NCBI GenBank assembly: GCA_036245525.1
Contig: BTPG01000007.1
Location: forward strand, 159,926,059-159,990,058
Direction of reading: 5' to 3'
DNA length: 64,000 bases
Source: Semisulcospira habei
Taxonomy: Eukaryota; Mollusca; Gastropoda; Semisulcospiridae
Part shown: piece after piece, positions 19,948 through 30,370 of the stretch
Position numbering within the stretch: position 1 is the first letter of the stretch
Layout: every line of letters begins with the position of its first letter
Translations under genes and position numbers: made by a program
Notes under the pieces: generated by a model
Databases searched by the model: none
The model's input: only the letters and a program-made list of their open reading frames with translations
What the model was told of the DNA's origin: nothing

Positions 19948-20730
19948 CCAGAACTGAATCTCTGAACAGCAAATAGTTGAACCTCTGCTTTGTGTATTGT
20001 TTTCAACTGTGTTAAAATTGTGATATTGTTAAAAACATTGACTCAATCGGTAAAATTCTCATACTTCATGTCGGCACGCTCTGAATGGATTACCGTTTTC
20101 ACTTGGCCCACCAAACCGTCTGTAGCAGGACTGTATGTTGATTGAAGTTTTTAGCATGGGATATGCCAGTTAAGACATCTGTTGACATCACTGACTTTGT
20201 CTGAACTTTCCAAAAACTTTTGTTTATGAACAGTGATGTGATAAAAAGTTTGATAAACTAACGGAAGGCTGCATCTAATCCGTCTCCTAGTGATACTTTG
20301 AGCCAGTGCATGACACACATCCACGTAGATTATCCCAGCATGTTTGGTGTCCAAAGATAGTACAATTTCTCCTCTACAAGACGACGTATGTTCAAATAAT
20401 CACTCACAACTGCAGGTGAATTAATTCCGGTTTACAGACATCTGTAATTTACAGCTTATTCGCCGATGTATGCAGCAGAGGTTAAGAGATAATCGGGGTC
20501 AAGCACAGTAGTACTGTAAAGAAAGACGGCTGCTGCGCTATTCGCATCCCCAGCGGAAGCAAGACCGCATAGCTGGTGCCTTATCAGTGATGGTATTTAG
20601 CGCGCTGATAGTAAGGGGAAGGAGGCTGCCTCGCTATCTCAGTGCTCCCGCGAAGCCGATCTCGAAGTGTGCTGGCACGCGCCGGCGGGCAGCCAGCTGA
20701 AAACTAAAGAGCATAGGCTAAACTGCCGTG

Positions 20731-21673
20731 CGAGTGCTGTGTGACTGGTGTGGTGACAACCTTCTCTTCCCCACAGACTTGACGATGCCCCAGCTGGCGG
20801 AGTTCTTCCTCTGGCTATTCAACGACCAAGGACTGGCTCCAATTACTATTCGGGGCTACCTCGCCATGATTGCCGACACCTACCGGCACTTGGGCCAGCC
20901 TGACCCTGGTAGCTGCAAAGACCTCACTGATCTGATGGTGATGATGATCTGATCTGCATTCGCTGGTACCGAGATAGGATCTACCTTGGGTGCTTACGTG
21001 GCTCAACTCAAACCGTTTTGAACCTCTTCAGCTGGCGCGCTTGCTGGACGTGACGCGGAAAACGTGCTTCCTGTTGGCCCTAGCCACGGCGTCCAGGGTC
21101 AGTGAACTTCACGCGCTGTCGACACATCCAGATTGCTTGCAGTTCCGTACGGATGGCTCTGTGCAACTGCTACCTGAACCGACCTTCCTGGCCAAGAAGC
21201 GGTCGCCTCTTGCTGCCCCACGGATGATGACTATTCGACCTTTACAAGCGACAGACTCCACCCGGGAGACCAGACAACAGGACAAGATGAGAGCCTTACG
21301 TGTGTACCTGCGCCGGACCAAGCCTCTGCACAGAGGACGCACCCGCCTGTTTCTCCCTCTGTCCCCAGGTAGATGTGACATCTCAGCCCAGACCATCTCC
21401 TCCTGGCTCCGATGGGTGATTCTCTCTGCCTACCAGGATCTCGCCCCAGATGCAGCCAAAGGTATGAACATCAGGGCGCACGAGATCAGAGCCATGGCCG
21501 CAAGTCTCGCTTTCGACCGCAACTGCGCTGTCAAGGACATTGTGGCGGCCGTGGGATTGCGAGCTGAGACTACCTTCGCCCGCTTCTACCTGAGGGACCT
21601 CTCCGCCCAGCGGCAGAACTTTTCGCTGGTGGGAGACATCGCAGCAGCGCAACACTCCCTCCCGGCGCCATAG
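20731..21673 (+). CDS. Tyrosine recombinase of DIRS copy C, catalytic domain intact
   Basis: The N-terminal SAM-like part (PQLAEFFLWLFNDQGLAPIT, 20785-20850) precedes a stop near 20950. The catalytic part reads open from 20990 to 21673. It keeps the first-box Arg (ATASRVSELHALS), HEIR with His and Arg, and Tyr in FARFYLRD, and ends AAQHSLPAP. Of all copies here, this C-terminal domain and that of E are the cleanest. The full gene is disrupted upstream by the DNA transposon and a frame break. Confidence 0.8.
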
Positions 21674-21788
21674 GCGCCGTAAGTATCTTAGCTAAAATTA
21701 TCGGGAGTTTGCCTCGGGAGGGCGGGTCTGAGGGCCAGTGTCTTGGTAAGGGGCGCTATAGCGGCACCCACCTCCTCTTCATGATTCT

Positions 21789-22146
21789 TCCTATCAGTAA
21801 TACCATCGGTAATGTGTTTTGAGGAAACAAATGAATTTTTCTTTAAAATGAATTTTTTCGAAAAATACCGATGGTATTACTCGAAGGTCCCTCCAACCTG
21901 CCCTGCTTGCCGCCAGTTCGCTAAGTAACTAAACTGAGGAATATCGGGTCAGCTCATACCCGGATGGGGCGAAGGGAGGCTACTCGGGTTACTGCCTGTT
22001 CTATGGTGCCCCTCACCTGCCAACACTCCCATATACAGATACAAGCAAATTTTGGCTAAAATTAGGTTATCTAGGTAACGTTTCCTATCAGTAATACCAT
22101 CGGTAAGTATTTTTCGAAAAAATTCATTTTAAAGAAAAATTCATTT
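21789..22146. repeat. Internal complementary region and right inverted terminal repeat of DIRS copy C
   Basis: 21789-21883 consists of the reverse complement of C's left tip (CCTATCAGTAATACCATCGG) joined, at AACAAATGAATTTTTC, to the reverse complement of the right tip. The second part lacks about eight bases (AATACCGATGG instead of AATACTTACCGATGG). 21920-22100 pairs with 8135-8330 at the left end. The right flank begins TTTTCAGG. Confidence 0.85.
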
Positions 22147-22214
22147 TTCAGGCAATTGGTGGAATTCAGCTTTTGTGGGTCTTTAGACTGTGAACAACAC
22201 AGATGCAAGTTGAT

Positions 22215-22275
22215 GTGAATTTTTCATATGAATTCTCATGAGCCACTGTAGTCACAGGGGCTTATGAGAATATAT
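22215..22275. repeat. Hairpin repeat, CTCATGAG family, copy 1
   Basis: Arms around ATGAATTCTCATGAGCC and GGGGCTTATGAGAATATATG fold back on each other with some mismatches. It lies in the intron between copy C and exon 22845-23147. Related hairpins: 22688-22765, 23343-23445, 42441-42530, 59938-60006. Confidence 0.6.
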
Positions 22276-22687
22276 GCCTTTTACAGAATGAGGCTATGTA
22301 AGTTATTGAGTCGTATGCATTTTAAGCTATCATTTTTCAGATTGCATGTCTGGTATGGGTGTCCTGGGGAAAGTGTTGATTGCCACCTAGTACAGGTTAA
22401 TGGTGCCGGTACACTTTGCTTTTCTTTTTGTATGAGTAAACTGAGTTAACTCTTTGGCTGTCAGTAGTAGTTCTTGTCACGGTGATTCCTGCAGGGCATA
22501 AACATTGCACTGTGAGCAAGTCTCACATAATTATGTGACTGTGGTCCTTCAACTTATTTTGTGTTTTCTTCAGTCAGAGGTATTCTGCAGCAGATTGCTG
22601 CTACAAAAAAATTCTGCGGGGTTGCTCCCTTTTCTATGAAAAAGGGGTGGTGGGAAATTGCCTTAGCAGGCATTGAGAAAAAGTGAA

Positions 22688-22765
22688 CATGATCCGATAT
22701 CTCAAGAGACATAGATCCTCATGGGTGTCTGCAGCTGCAGGGGCGCATGAAGATCTATGCCTCTT
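22688..22765. repeat. Hairpin repeat, CTCATGAG family, copy 2
   Basis: AGAGACATAGATCCTCATGG pairs with CATGAAGATCTATGCCTCT across a loop rich in CTGCAG. It lies about 80 bp upstream of the exon at 22845. Confidence 0.7.
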
Positions 22766-22844
22766 GCTGATACCACTTTGTATCCATATTCCCTATTCCC
22801 TTTGGGATTTTTGCTTTTTACATGAACAAAGATTTTTGTCACAG

Positions 22845-23147
22845 TTCCTCCAACCTCAGTGACCATCACCGCCTCCACCACCCAGCACCAGGCTGGCCAA
22901 GGCATGAACCTGACCTGCGTAAGCTCCTCCAGCAACCCAGCCGCTGAAATTCTCTGGATCAAGTGTGCAAAACGCATCCAGGGTGTCAACCGGGGCGTCA
23001 TGGATGCCGAGCATGGGGGTAAAAATGCGACCAACATTCTGCATTTTATACCAACATCCTCCGATCACAATGCGGTGTACGGGTGCCGTGCAACAAACAC
23101 TCTGTTGGGGCTGTCAGTGAATGACACGATAATGCTGAGTGTTTTGT
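22845..23147 (+). CDS. Ig-superfamily gene, exon encoding a complete Ig domain
   Basis: 303 nt between TTTTTGTCACAG and GTGAGT (23148), phase 1 at both ends. It encodes a whole Ig domain. B-strand Cys is in MNLTCVSSSSNPAAEILW with the following invariant Trp, and F-strand Cys is in HNAVYGCRATNTLLG. The run SSSSNPAA.I.W.K is reminiscent of nephrin/Kirre/Sns-type domains, on which the family suggestion rests. A predicted N-glycosylation site is present (NLT). Whole-domain exons with phase 1-1 boundaries can be added or skipped without frame change, as is typical for cell-adhesion Ig proteins. Confidence 0.9.
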
Positions 23148-23342
23148 GTGAGTATTGACAGGGGTTTGTGACAGTTGTATTGACAGTTATTGATATGACT
23201 GTATTTTACCCCTTTGTGCATGCGGTCACCGTTACTGTGTAATCAGCACTGATGGCCGCTTACACAAAAGCTTTATTATATATTCTGAATCATCATTGAA
23301 CTGAAGTTAACCCCATCGCTGCTGAGAAAAAGGAAACATCCA

Positions 23343-23445
23343 CCTAGCAAGAGACATAGATCCTCATGAACCCCACTTGCAAACATAGATCCTCATGAAT
23401 CCCTACAGTAGTGGGCTCATGAGGATCTATGCCTTTTGCTGAGAA
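23343..23445. repeat. Hairpin repeat, CTCATGAG family, copy 3, left arm duplicated
   Basis: ACATAGATCCTCATGAA occurs twice (about 23355 and 23383) before a single right arm CTCATGAGGATCTATGCC (from 23410). One arm was therefore duplicated in tandem. The rest of 23446-24214 is AT-rich intron in which I recognise nothing. Confidence 0.7.
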
Positions 23446-24214
23446 CACTTTTTATCCATGCTTCTTGGATGGCTCGGCTCTTTATTGTTAAATTGAAAGT
23501 TTCCAAAATGCAGTCTGCATCCACAGGTGTTGAAGGGATTATAGTCTAGCAGCTTACGCAATTTCTGCAGAGGTAAGTAGTTCGTCAAAAGAGTAACCAT
23601 GGTTTGCAGGTACAAAACGAAAGTACTAATGCCATATAGTTTATGCATGGCAACAATATTTGTCCTTAGGATGGAGACATTTTTGTAGAAGTGTTTTTCG
23701 AAAGCTATTTTTCGATGTGAGGGAACCAGTCCTCGTACACGGCCCGGATAAGGTGCAAGACATTTTTTGTGCATAACATTGAAAATTTCAAGCATACAAG
23801 TTACAAGTTTATTCTAGTGAGTAAATTAAAATCATGAGCAAGTAAACATGCATACATATATACGATAAAATAAGTTTAAAAGTATTATTTTTAATGCGGT
23901 AAGCATAGTCGCGTCGCTAGTTTCAAAATGGCGGTCAGCGAGAAGCCTTCGAAAGAAGTCAATCAGACGCACACGGTTGATGAAGCTTTACTTTGCTCCT
24001 GAATTGAAACAGAGATTATTTTCGATTTGAACATCTTATCAACGTCAAATACGTTATTTTTCCTGGTCTTGAAAACGGCCTTTTCCATTGAACTCAGTCT
24101 TTAGTGCGAGGAAAGCATATCGAAAGTAAACTCCCTTTGTGCAATGTGTCTGCCGACCATCTTCAACATTCTGAAGACTTTTTGTCAGGATACAACATGC
24201 ATGTTGTTCATCTG

Positions 24215-24400
24215 TTTGTTTCTTCAAAATTCATACCGATGGCATTACTGTATGGAATACACCTTTAGCTTACCGAATTCAGCCTCAAAACCGTTCGTGT
24301 TTAACTACATGAAACGGAGCGTAATAGTAGAGAGTCGTAACCAAGCACCTGGATAGTCTCCCCTCCCTCCATCCGGAAGTGCACATTCCCGCCAGTTTCA
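24215..24400. repeat. Left inverted terminal repeat of DIRS copy E
   Basis: Reverse complement of 29960-30130 at near identity. Shared blocks include CCGATGGCATTACTGTATGG and GTTCGTGTTTAACTACATG. The tip has no target duplication, as expected for tyrosine-recombinase integration. Confidence 0.9.
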
Positions 24401-24509
24401 CCTTAGCTTCCGGTAGACAAGTTGCGTCGGTTTCAGTCTCCAGCGTTAATCGGATTTCGGAATTTCTTATTCGTGAATTCTAAACTCATTGCCTTATAAC
24501 AATAACGAG

Positions 24510-24689
24510 GTAAGGTCTCGGGTTATGCCTTCTCAGCCGGTAGAGAATGTTTAGCCGGCAGCGCAGGCACAACTCGAAAGAAATTGCGGTTCGGGTACGA
24601 CCGGTTTTCGATTAGTAGTCGTTTCGTGCACGTGGCCTTTCGTTAGTGGCCTCGGGCTTTTACACTCATGTGTGGCTTTTGTGTTACAG
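24510..24689 (+). other. Probable spliceosomal intron in the ORF1 leader of DIRS copy E
   Basis: Donor GAG|GTAAGG at 24510 and acceptor GTGTTACAG|T at 24689 (180 nt). The same arrangement is kept in H (54131-54281), I (60804-60966) and F (30709-30897), and as an acceptor only in G (ends 45355). In H the first exon is just ATGGCCAG, giving phase 2, and phase 2 joining opens the Cys-rich ORF1 frame in E, G and H. Donors share GTAATRTCTCGG-like sequence. Spliceosomal introns have been reported in some DIRS1-like elements. Confidence 0.65.
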
Positions 24690-26733
24690 TACCCAACTGC
24701 ACACTTGTCGCCGCTGCAAAGGTTTCCAGTGGCCCTCAGACACGCACGCACGATGTTTACCTTGTTCTGGCTGTTCATCGTCCCACCCTTGTGGTGTGTG
24801 CGCCTCGTGGAAGGAACGGAAATGGTCCCAGCTGTGGGAGTTTTATGGGCGCCGACGACCAGCGGAACAGATTGGACATAGAGTGGCTCAGCCGCCAACC
24901 AAAGAGAGCAACATACCACGTCACCGGACGGAGCCAGGCCCTTCGTTGACTGTTTCTTTTTGCCCCACAGCGCCGCTCTTACAAGCTTCTACAGAGAAGG
25001 TAGGCTCTCATTCTATTACTAAGTTGCAGAACCCTATCCCGATTGCAGGTCCTCGGAATGTGGGGAGTGGGATGTTGGCCTGCGCAGTCTCAGATGGTCC
25101 CCAAGTATCGGTGACAGAGACTCCTTCGACCCCTTCTCTCGGCCTATCGGTTGAAGCGTCAGGGACCAATCAGAAGCGGACAGCCTATGAGGCTACTGAC
25201 GCAGTATGGCTTTCACCTCACAGCCCTCGGCGCTCAGAGGTTAGTGTCCATTCCCACAGAGACAATTATTCTACGTCACATCAGTCACCTATGACCCGAC
25301 ACACTGGTTCCCCCACTCGTTCACGGACAAGTTCTTTTACCACAGGGAGTCGTCTAGCTAGGACACGTTCGTCGAGCACATCATTTGGGCACCGTAGACC
25401 GTATTCCCCACAGCAACGGCCGTGGTCCCAGACAAGTCGACTTCTGGATAAGGAGAGACGTCCCTCTCGTCACTACTCCCCCTCCAGCAACCGGCCCCAT
25501 CGTCATTTTCCTACTGCGCGTTCTTACTCACCCCAAAGTCCTCTGCGTCGGTACTCGGTGGCTTCACGAGACAGATCCTTTGGAACCCCACCGCACTGGA
25601 CACCTCCGCGGCATGGCGGATCCCGTCGGCATTCTCCGGACCCTGCGACTTATGACTCAGACGTACTCAGTCTGCACCCGGAAGACTCGGCATCGGCCCT
25701 GCTGGAGCCAAAGACACCTTCGGACCCACGTAGCCCTCCCGCTTCCGACTTAGTAGAAGAGCTGCCCCTGCTTTCAGAGACTTCTCGGGCTCTAGACGAA
25801 GCGGCACACATCATCGCGACCATTCTTCCTTTGGACGCATGTCCACCTTCGCCCCCACTCAAGAGGAAAGCTACGGCTTCAGTGGACGCTCCTTTCCAGG
25901 CGAAAAGATTCAAGTCCCTTCCCCAGCCTCCAGGTTTTCGGGACCTTTCTGACGCTTTTTCCGAACACCTACGACAGGGCAAGCTGCGTGATAAAGGTTT
26001 CTTTGCGGACTCACATTGGCCTGCTGACATTGACATCCGTTTTCAGCAGAAGTGGTATGCGGGTCACTCTCAAGCCTTCATCTGCCCCCTCCCAGCGGTG
26101 GATCCTGAAGCCGAACTCCAGGCAGGTGGCCCAGGGCCGGTGCGACGTTTCTTCCCACCCGGACTTGAACCCACAGCTACCTTGATCCGGAATTCCATCG
26201 CGTGTACGGGCTTCTTAGATCTAGCTACGCAGGCGGTAGTCCGTGGAGTACAGGAGCTTTGGGAACGACCCAGTGAGCAGAAATTACAAGATATCCACGC
26301 CTTGGCAGTGATGGCGAATCGGGCAGTACATCATTCGGCCACCAACGCTATCACGGCAGCAGCTAACTGTGATCTTATGCAGCGTGACGCGGTCTTGCGA
26401 TCTTGCCCTAGAATTCCTTCGACCTTTGCCACACAATTACGCCGAGCCCCGCTGGGCATTTCATTCCTCTTTGGTCCCTCTTGGCAGGAGGTGAAGACGG
26501 CTGCGAAGGACTTGTGGCCCAGCATTAACAGAAGGGAACTTTCCATATTTCCAGCCAGCCGCAAGGATGAGGGTCGCACCCTGCGGACCTTTAGACTCAC
26601 CTCTCGCCTTATCACCAGACGTCCCTTTAGGACCAGACAGCAGGCCCCAGCTGGCCGTGGACACTTTTTCCCCGCACGGACCTCCTCCCGTCCCAGCTTC
26701 GGCCGGAAGCAAGGGCAGGGTAGGGCCCAATGA
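24690..26733 (+). CDS. DIRS copy E ORF1, Gag-like protein with Cys-rich N-terminus
   Basis: Open for about 680 codons from the acceptor. Residues 5-60 form a Cys/Trp-rich module: THTCRRCKGFQWPSD, then CLPCSGC, HPCGVC and SQLWEFYGRR. This module is kept in copies G, H and I, so it is under constraint or at least diagnostic; it probably binds zinc. Next come about 250 residues rich in Ser, Arg and Pro, then KRFKSLPQPPGFRDLSDAF and a helical C-terminal domain (HSQAFICPLPAVDPEAEL ... NAITAAANCDLMQRDAVL). The latter plausibly serves as capsid. No ATG is visible at the start. The last 167 nt overlap the pol frame. Confidence 0.8.
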
Positions 26734-29721
26734 CTTTGCCTTGGTTACGCCCCCGCCGAATCCCTCCGGTCCTCCAGTCGGCGGAAGGCTAGCACATTAC
26801 AGCGGCGAGTGGCGGTCACTGTTTCCAGGGGACCCATGGATCCTCGATACGATTTCTCGCGGACTGAAAATCTCATTTCGGACACCTCCCCCTCTGAGGC
26901 GGTCTCCGCTGTGGACACGCATCCCTACAGACCCTTGCAAGGCTTCAGCTCTGCAGGAAGAGATAGCCGCCCTTCTACAGAAGGCCGCCACGGAGGTAGT
27001 AGCCTGACACGACTCTCCGGCTTTCTACAGTCGGCTCTTCTTGGTTCCGAAGTCAGGAGACCGGTGGCGCCTGGTGATAGACCTCTCTGCGCTCAACAAG
27101 TTCATAGTCGCTCCCCATTTCCGCATGGAGACAGCACGAACTTTGCGGGCCTCGGTGCAACCAATGGATTTTGCCATAAGCCTCGATCTCGCAGATGCTT
27201 ACCTTCATGTTCCCGTTCACCCGTTTTCCCATCGTTACCTACGCTTCGCCTTCCGAGGAGTGGTCTACCAGTTTCGTGCACTTCCCTTCGGCCTCAATCT
27301 CAGCCCTTGGGTCTTTACGAGGATTGTGGACACAGTGGTCTCCAAAGCCAGGCAGACGTCTTCCAGCCCGACTTCCAACTACCTCGACGACCTGCTTCTC
27401 CGGAATCAGGAAGTGTCTCGTCTGGAGGCGGACAGGAATGCACTTCTCAGCCTCCTACACCAACTTGGATTTGTGGTAAACAACGGGAAATCGGATCTCT
27501 CTCCGTCACGCAGGTTCACCTCAGGATGGAGTTCTTGACCGACCTCAACCGGGTACGACTACCACAGGAACGAATCCAGAAGTTGGCGACACTCGCTCAC
27601 CAGGTGATTCTAGCGGACGCAGTCCCGGCCAGGACTTGGCTCCAGCTCTTAGGCCTGATCAGCGCTGCTGCGGAACTGTTACCCCTAGGCAGACTTTACT
27701 CGCGACCTCTCCAGTTACATCTGCTGCTCCACTGGAGGCCGTCTTCCGGAGACCTTGCGGCAAGTGTTCCGGTTCCTCTGCTGATTCGACCGCATCTGCA
27801 CAGGTGGATGGATCAGGGGTGGTTGGCGACAGGGGTACCACTCTTCACTCCACCACCTCAACTGTCACTCTTCACGGATGCAAGCCTTGCCGGCTGGGAA
27901 GCACACTTATTGCCGGGATTCAGCGCTGTCTCGGGTCAGTGGCCGGTGGAACTCCAAGGCAGACACATCAATTGGCTTGAGCTCAAGGCTGTTTGGTTAG
28001 CTCTCATCAACTGGGAATCTCGGCTCTGCGGCCAGGAGATCTTGATACTTTCAGACAATGCGACGGTGGTAGCCTACATTCAGAAGCTGGGTGGCACCAG
28101 GTCTCTGTCCCTCTGCATGCTGCTTTACCAGATCCTCCTGTGGGGCAGAGATCGGGGGATCTCACTCCGAGCACGACACATCCCAGGCCATCTGAATGTT
28201 CTCGCAGACTCTCTTTCTCAGCAGGGACAACTGCTGCACACCGAGTGGTCCCTTCGACCGGACATTTTCCGGATGATCTGTGCACACTGGGAGAGACCCA
28301 TGTTGGACCTCTTTGCCACCAGGTGGAACCGTCAGCTTCCGCTGTTCGTCTCACCCTTTCCGGACCCGCTCGCCTGGGCAGTGGACGCTCTTTCCATTCC
28401 TTGGGACGGTCTCATAGCCTATGCCTATCCTCCTTCAGTACTGGTGCCCAAGATCCTTCTGAAGCTCAGAGGATGCAACGCAGTCCTTCTCCTTGTCGCC
28501 CCCTTCAATTGGACCAGGAGTTGGACAACAGATCTATTGAGCCTAGCCACGGATCCTCCACTTCGCCTCCCCACACCACGCACAATGCTGAAGCAGCCCC
28601 AGCAGAACCTCTTCCACCCTTGCCTGGAGAGACTGTTTCTTCACGCCTGGAGATTGTGCGGCAGGCCCTCTCAACTCGAGGTTTTCTCGGGTGCTGCAGT
28701 GGAGGCAATCGCTACAGCCCGCAGGCAGTCCACTCGCCAGGTTTACGAAGGCAAGTGGAGAGTTCTACAATCCTGGTGCGAGTCGCAACGCCTCTCCCCC
28801 ACGGCTTTGACCATGCCACAGCTGGCTGAATTCTTCTTGTGGCTGTTCCGCGAACAGAATCTGGCACCCATCACCATCAGAGGTTACCTCTCCATGGTGG
28901 CTGACACTTATAGACTCTTGGGACTTCCTGATCCGGGAGCTTGCAAGGATCTCTCGGACTTGATGGCCCACTTTGACCTCCAGCGCCCAGTCACACGCTC
29001 CCTCCTGCCACGTTGGGACCTCGCTTGGGTTTTAACCTGGCTGAACTCCAGTCATTTTGAGCCTCTTCACTTGGCCCGCCTTGCGGACGTAACTAGGAAG
29101 ACCTGCTTCCTCCTGGCCCTCGCTACAGCGGCCAGAGTGAGTGAACTACATGCCCTGTCAGTGGACCCTACATGTTTGCAGTTCCGGACAGGGGGAGCAG
29201 TAAATCTCCTACCCAATCCTGCCTTCCTGGCAAAGAATAGACTCCCCTCGGCTGCACCTCAAGTGTTGAGCCTAAGCCCTCTCACACGTCTTGATTGCTC
29301 CCAAACATCTCGGCTGCAGGATCCGGTCCATGCTTTGAAGGTATACCTCAAAAGAGTGAAGCACATCAGGAGAGGCCACTCTCACCTCTTCCTACCCTTA
29401 GCTCCGGCACGGACCGACATCTCAGCCCAGACGATTTCCTCCTGGCTGAGATGGGTCATTCGCTCCGCCTACAAAGATTTCTCCCCAGAAGGGGCTGAGA
29501 GATTGCGAATACGGGCACATGAGATTAGAGCAGTCGCCGCCAGCGTCGCTTTTGACCGCAACTGTGCAGCCAGGGATATCATAGCGGCAGTCGGGTGGAG
29601 AACAGAGTCCACCTTCGCACGCTACTATCTCCGAGACCTCTCCGCACAATGCGAGACACTGGCACTTGTCGGAGACATCTCGGCGGCGCAACACTCCCTC
29701 CGGGCGCCTCTCGCGCCATAG
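26567..29721 (+). pseudogene. DIRS copy E pol: RT, RNase H, linker domain and tyrosine recombinase
   Basis: The pol frame overlaps ORF1, then runs through RT (LVIDLSALNKFIVAPHFRME, VYQFRALPFGLNLSPWVF, YLDD at 27380-27391). A TGA at 27005-27007 and a 4-nt loss near 27512 shift it; from about 27530 one frame is open to 29721. RNase H: LFTDASLAGWEAHLLP, INWLELKAVWLAL, LSDNATVVAYIQKLGG (D-E-D). Linker: MLDLFATRWNRQLPLFVSPF. Recombinase: first Arg in ATAARVSELHA (29134-29136), HEIR (His 29518-29520, Arg 29527-29529), Tyr in ARYYLRD (29623-29628). All catalytic residues are present; two lesions break the polyprotein. Confidence 0.9.
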
Positions 29722-29814
29722 GTAAGCAACCTTAGCTGAATTCGTCGGGAGGTTGCCCCTCGAGGCTGAAGGTATTGCAATGGCACGGCTTGGGCGGCAC
29801 CCTCCTCCTCTTTG

Positions 29815-30168
29815 TTATTCTTCCATACAGTAATGCCATCGGTATGAATTTTGAAGAAACAAATGTATTTTTCTCTAAAAGATATTTTTTCGAAAAATAC
29901 TTACCAATGGCATTACTCACAGGACCCTCCCACCTGCCCCGCTTGCCACCAACACGCTAAGGAGAAACTGGCGGGAATGTGCACTTCCGGATGGAGGGAG
30001 GGGAGACTATCCAGGTGCTTGGTTACGACTCTCTACTATTACGCTCCGTTTCGTGTAGTTAAACACGAACGGTTTTGAGGCTGAATTCGGTAAGCTAAAG
30101 GTGTATTCCATACAGTAATGCCATCGGTAAGTATTTTTCGAAAAAATATCTTTTGGAGAAAAATACAT
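29815..30168. repeat. Internal complementary region and right inverted terminal repeat of DIRS copy E
   Basis: The region 29825-29925 reads as reverse complement of the left tip (to AAGAAACAAA) joined to reverse complement of the right tip (ATGTATTTTTCTCTAAAAG). This shows the circle junction of the element directly. 29960-30130 is the right terminal repeat and 30110-30168 the right tip. Confidence 0.92.
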
Positions 30169-30370
30169 TTGTTTTCTCAAAACACATTACCGATGGTATT
30201 ACACATAGGAAATAGCTCTTAGCTAGCCTAATTTTAGCCAAATTTTGGTTGTGTCCGTATAAGGGAGTGTTGGCAGGAGTGGGGCGCCATAGACCATGCC
30301 AAACCCGAATAGTCTCCCCTTACTCACATCCGGTACAAGATTACCCAGCATACCCCAGTTTTAGTTCTTA
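30168..30370. repeat. Left inverted terminal repeat of DIRS copy F
   Basis: Matches the reverse complement of 36560-36784, including GGGGCGCCATAGACCATGCC and CCGGTACAAGATTACCCAGC, with very few differences. The start coincides with the right tip of E. Confidence 0.9.

Larger units (their letters stand above)
18908..20730 (+). mobile_element. DNA transposon with RAG1-N-terminus-like gene remnant
   Basis: Ends are perfect 12-bp inverted repeats, CACGGCAGTTTA (18908-18919) and TAAACTGCCGTG (20719-20730), flanked by the duplication CGAG (18904-18907 and 20731-20734). Excision restores the recombinase reading of copy C, as other copies show. Termini starting CAC with a 4-bp duplication fit Chapaev-type elements better than Transib (5 bp). 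The only recognisable gene is the zinc-binding region described at 19395-19947. No transposase catalytic core was seen, so this is a deletion derivative. It carries a nested MITE at 19594-19807. Confidence 0.8.
8119..22146 (+). mobile_element. DIRS-like retroelement copy C, full length but split by three nested insertions
   Basis: The left tip (TTTGTTTCCTCAAAACAC) starts at 8119 and the right tip ends about 22146. Native segments are 8119-8649 (left repeat and leader), 11318-12299 (RT and RNase H start), 18249-18907 (RNase H end, linker domain, recombinase start) and 20731-22146 (recombinase, internal complementary region, right repeat). Inserted are a gypsy-like 5' half, an I-group LINE and a DNA transposon. 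Left and right inverted repeats match (for example, GCCAACACTCCC near 22020 pairs with GGGAGTGTTGGC near 8214). C itself sits in the intron between exons 7906-8073 and 22845-23147. Confidence 0.9.
24215..30168 (+). mobile_element. DIRS-like retroelement copy E, best-preserved full-length copy
   Basis: 5.95 kb with both ends. The left tip is TTTGTTTCTTCAAAATTCAT (24215), and the right tip ends at GAGAAAAATACAT (30168). Left repeat 24215-24400 pairs with 29960-30130. It encodes a spliced ORF1 and an overlapping pol frame (RT, RNase H, linker, tyrosine recombinase). There is no integrase, protease or LTR. Defects seen: no ATG in the short first exon (ATAACGAG where copies H and I read ATGGCCAG/ATGGCAAG), a TGA in RT at 27005-27007, and a 4-nt deletion near 27512. 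Its right tip touches the left tip of copy F with no spacer. Confidence 0.92.

Noticed and set aside
18908..20730. Transib/ProtoRAG assignment for the DNA transposon
   Set aside because: The target duplication is 4 bp rather than 5, the end is CACGGCAG rather than CACWGTG-like, and no RAG1-core-like transposase motif was found. Left as Chapaev-like, unproven.
26809..27530. Long open frame preceding the DIRS E RNase H frame
   Set aside because: The true RT (PKSG..., YLDD) is in another frame over this stretch. This frame is chance opening, joined to the real one only by the 4-nt deletion near 27512.
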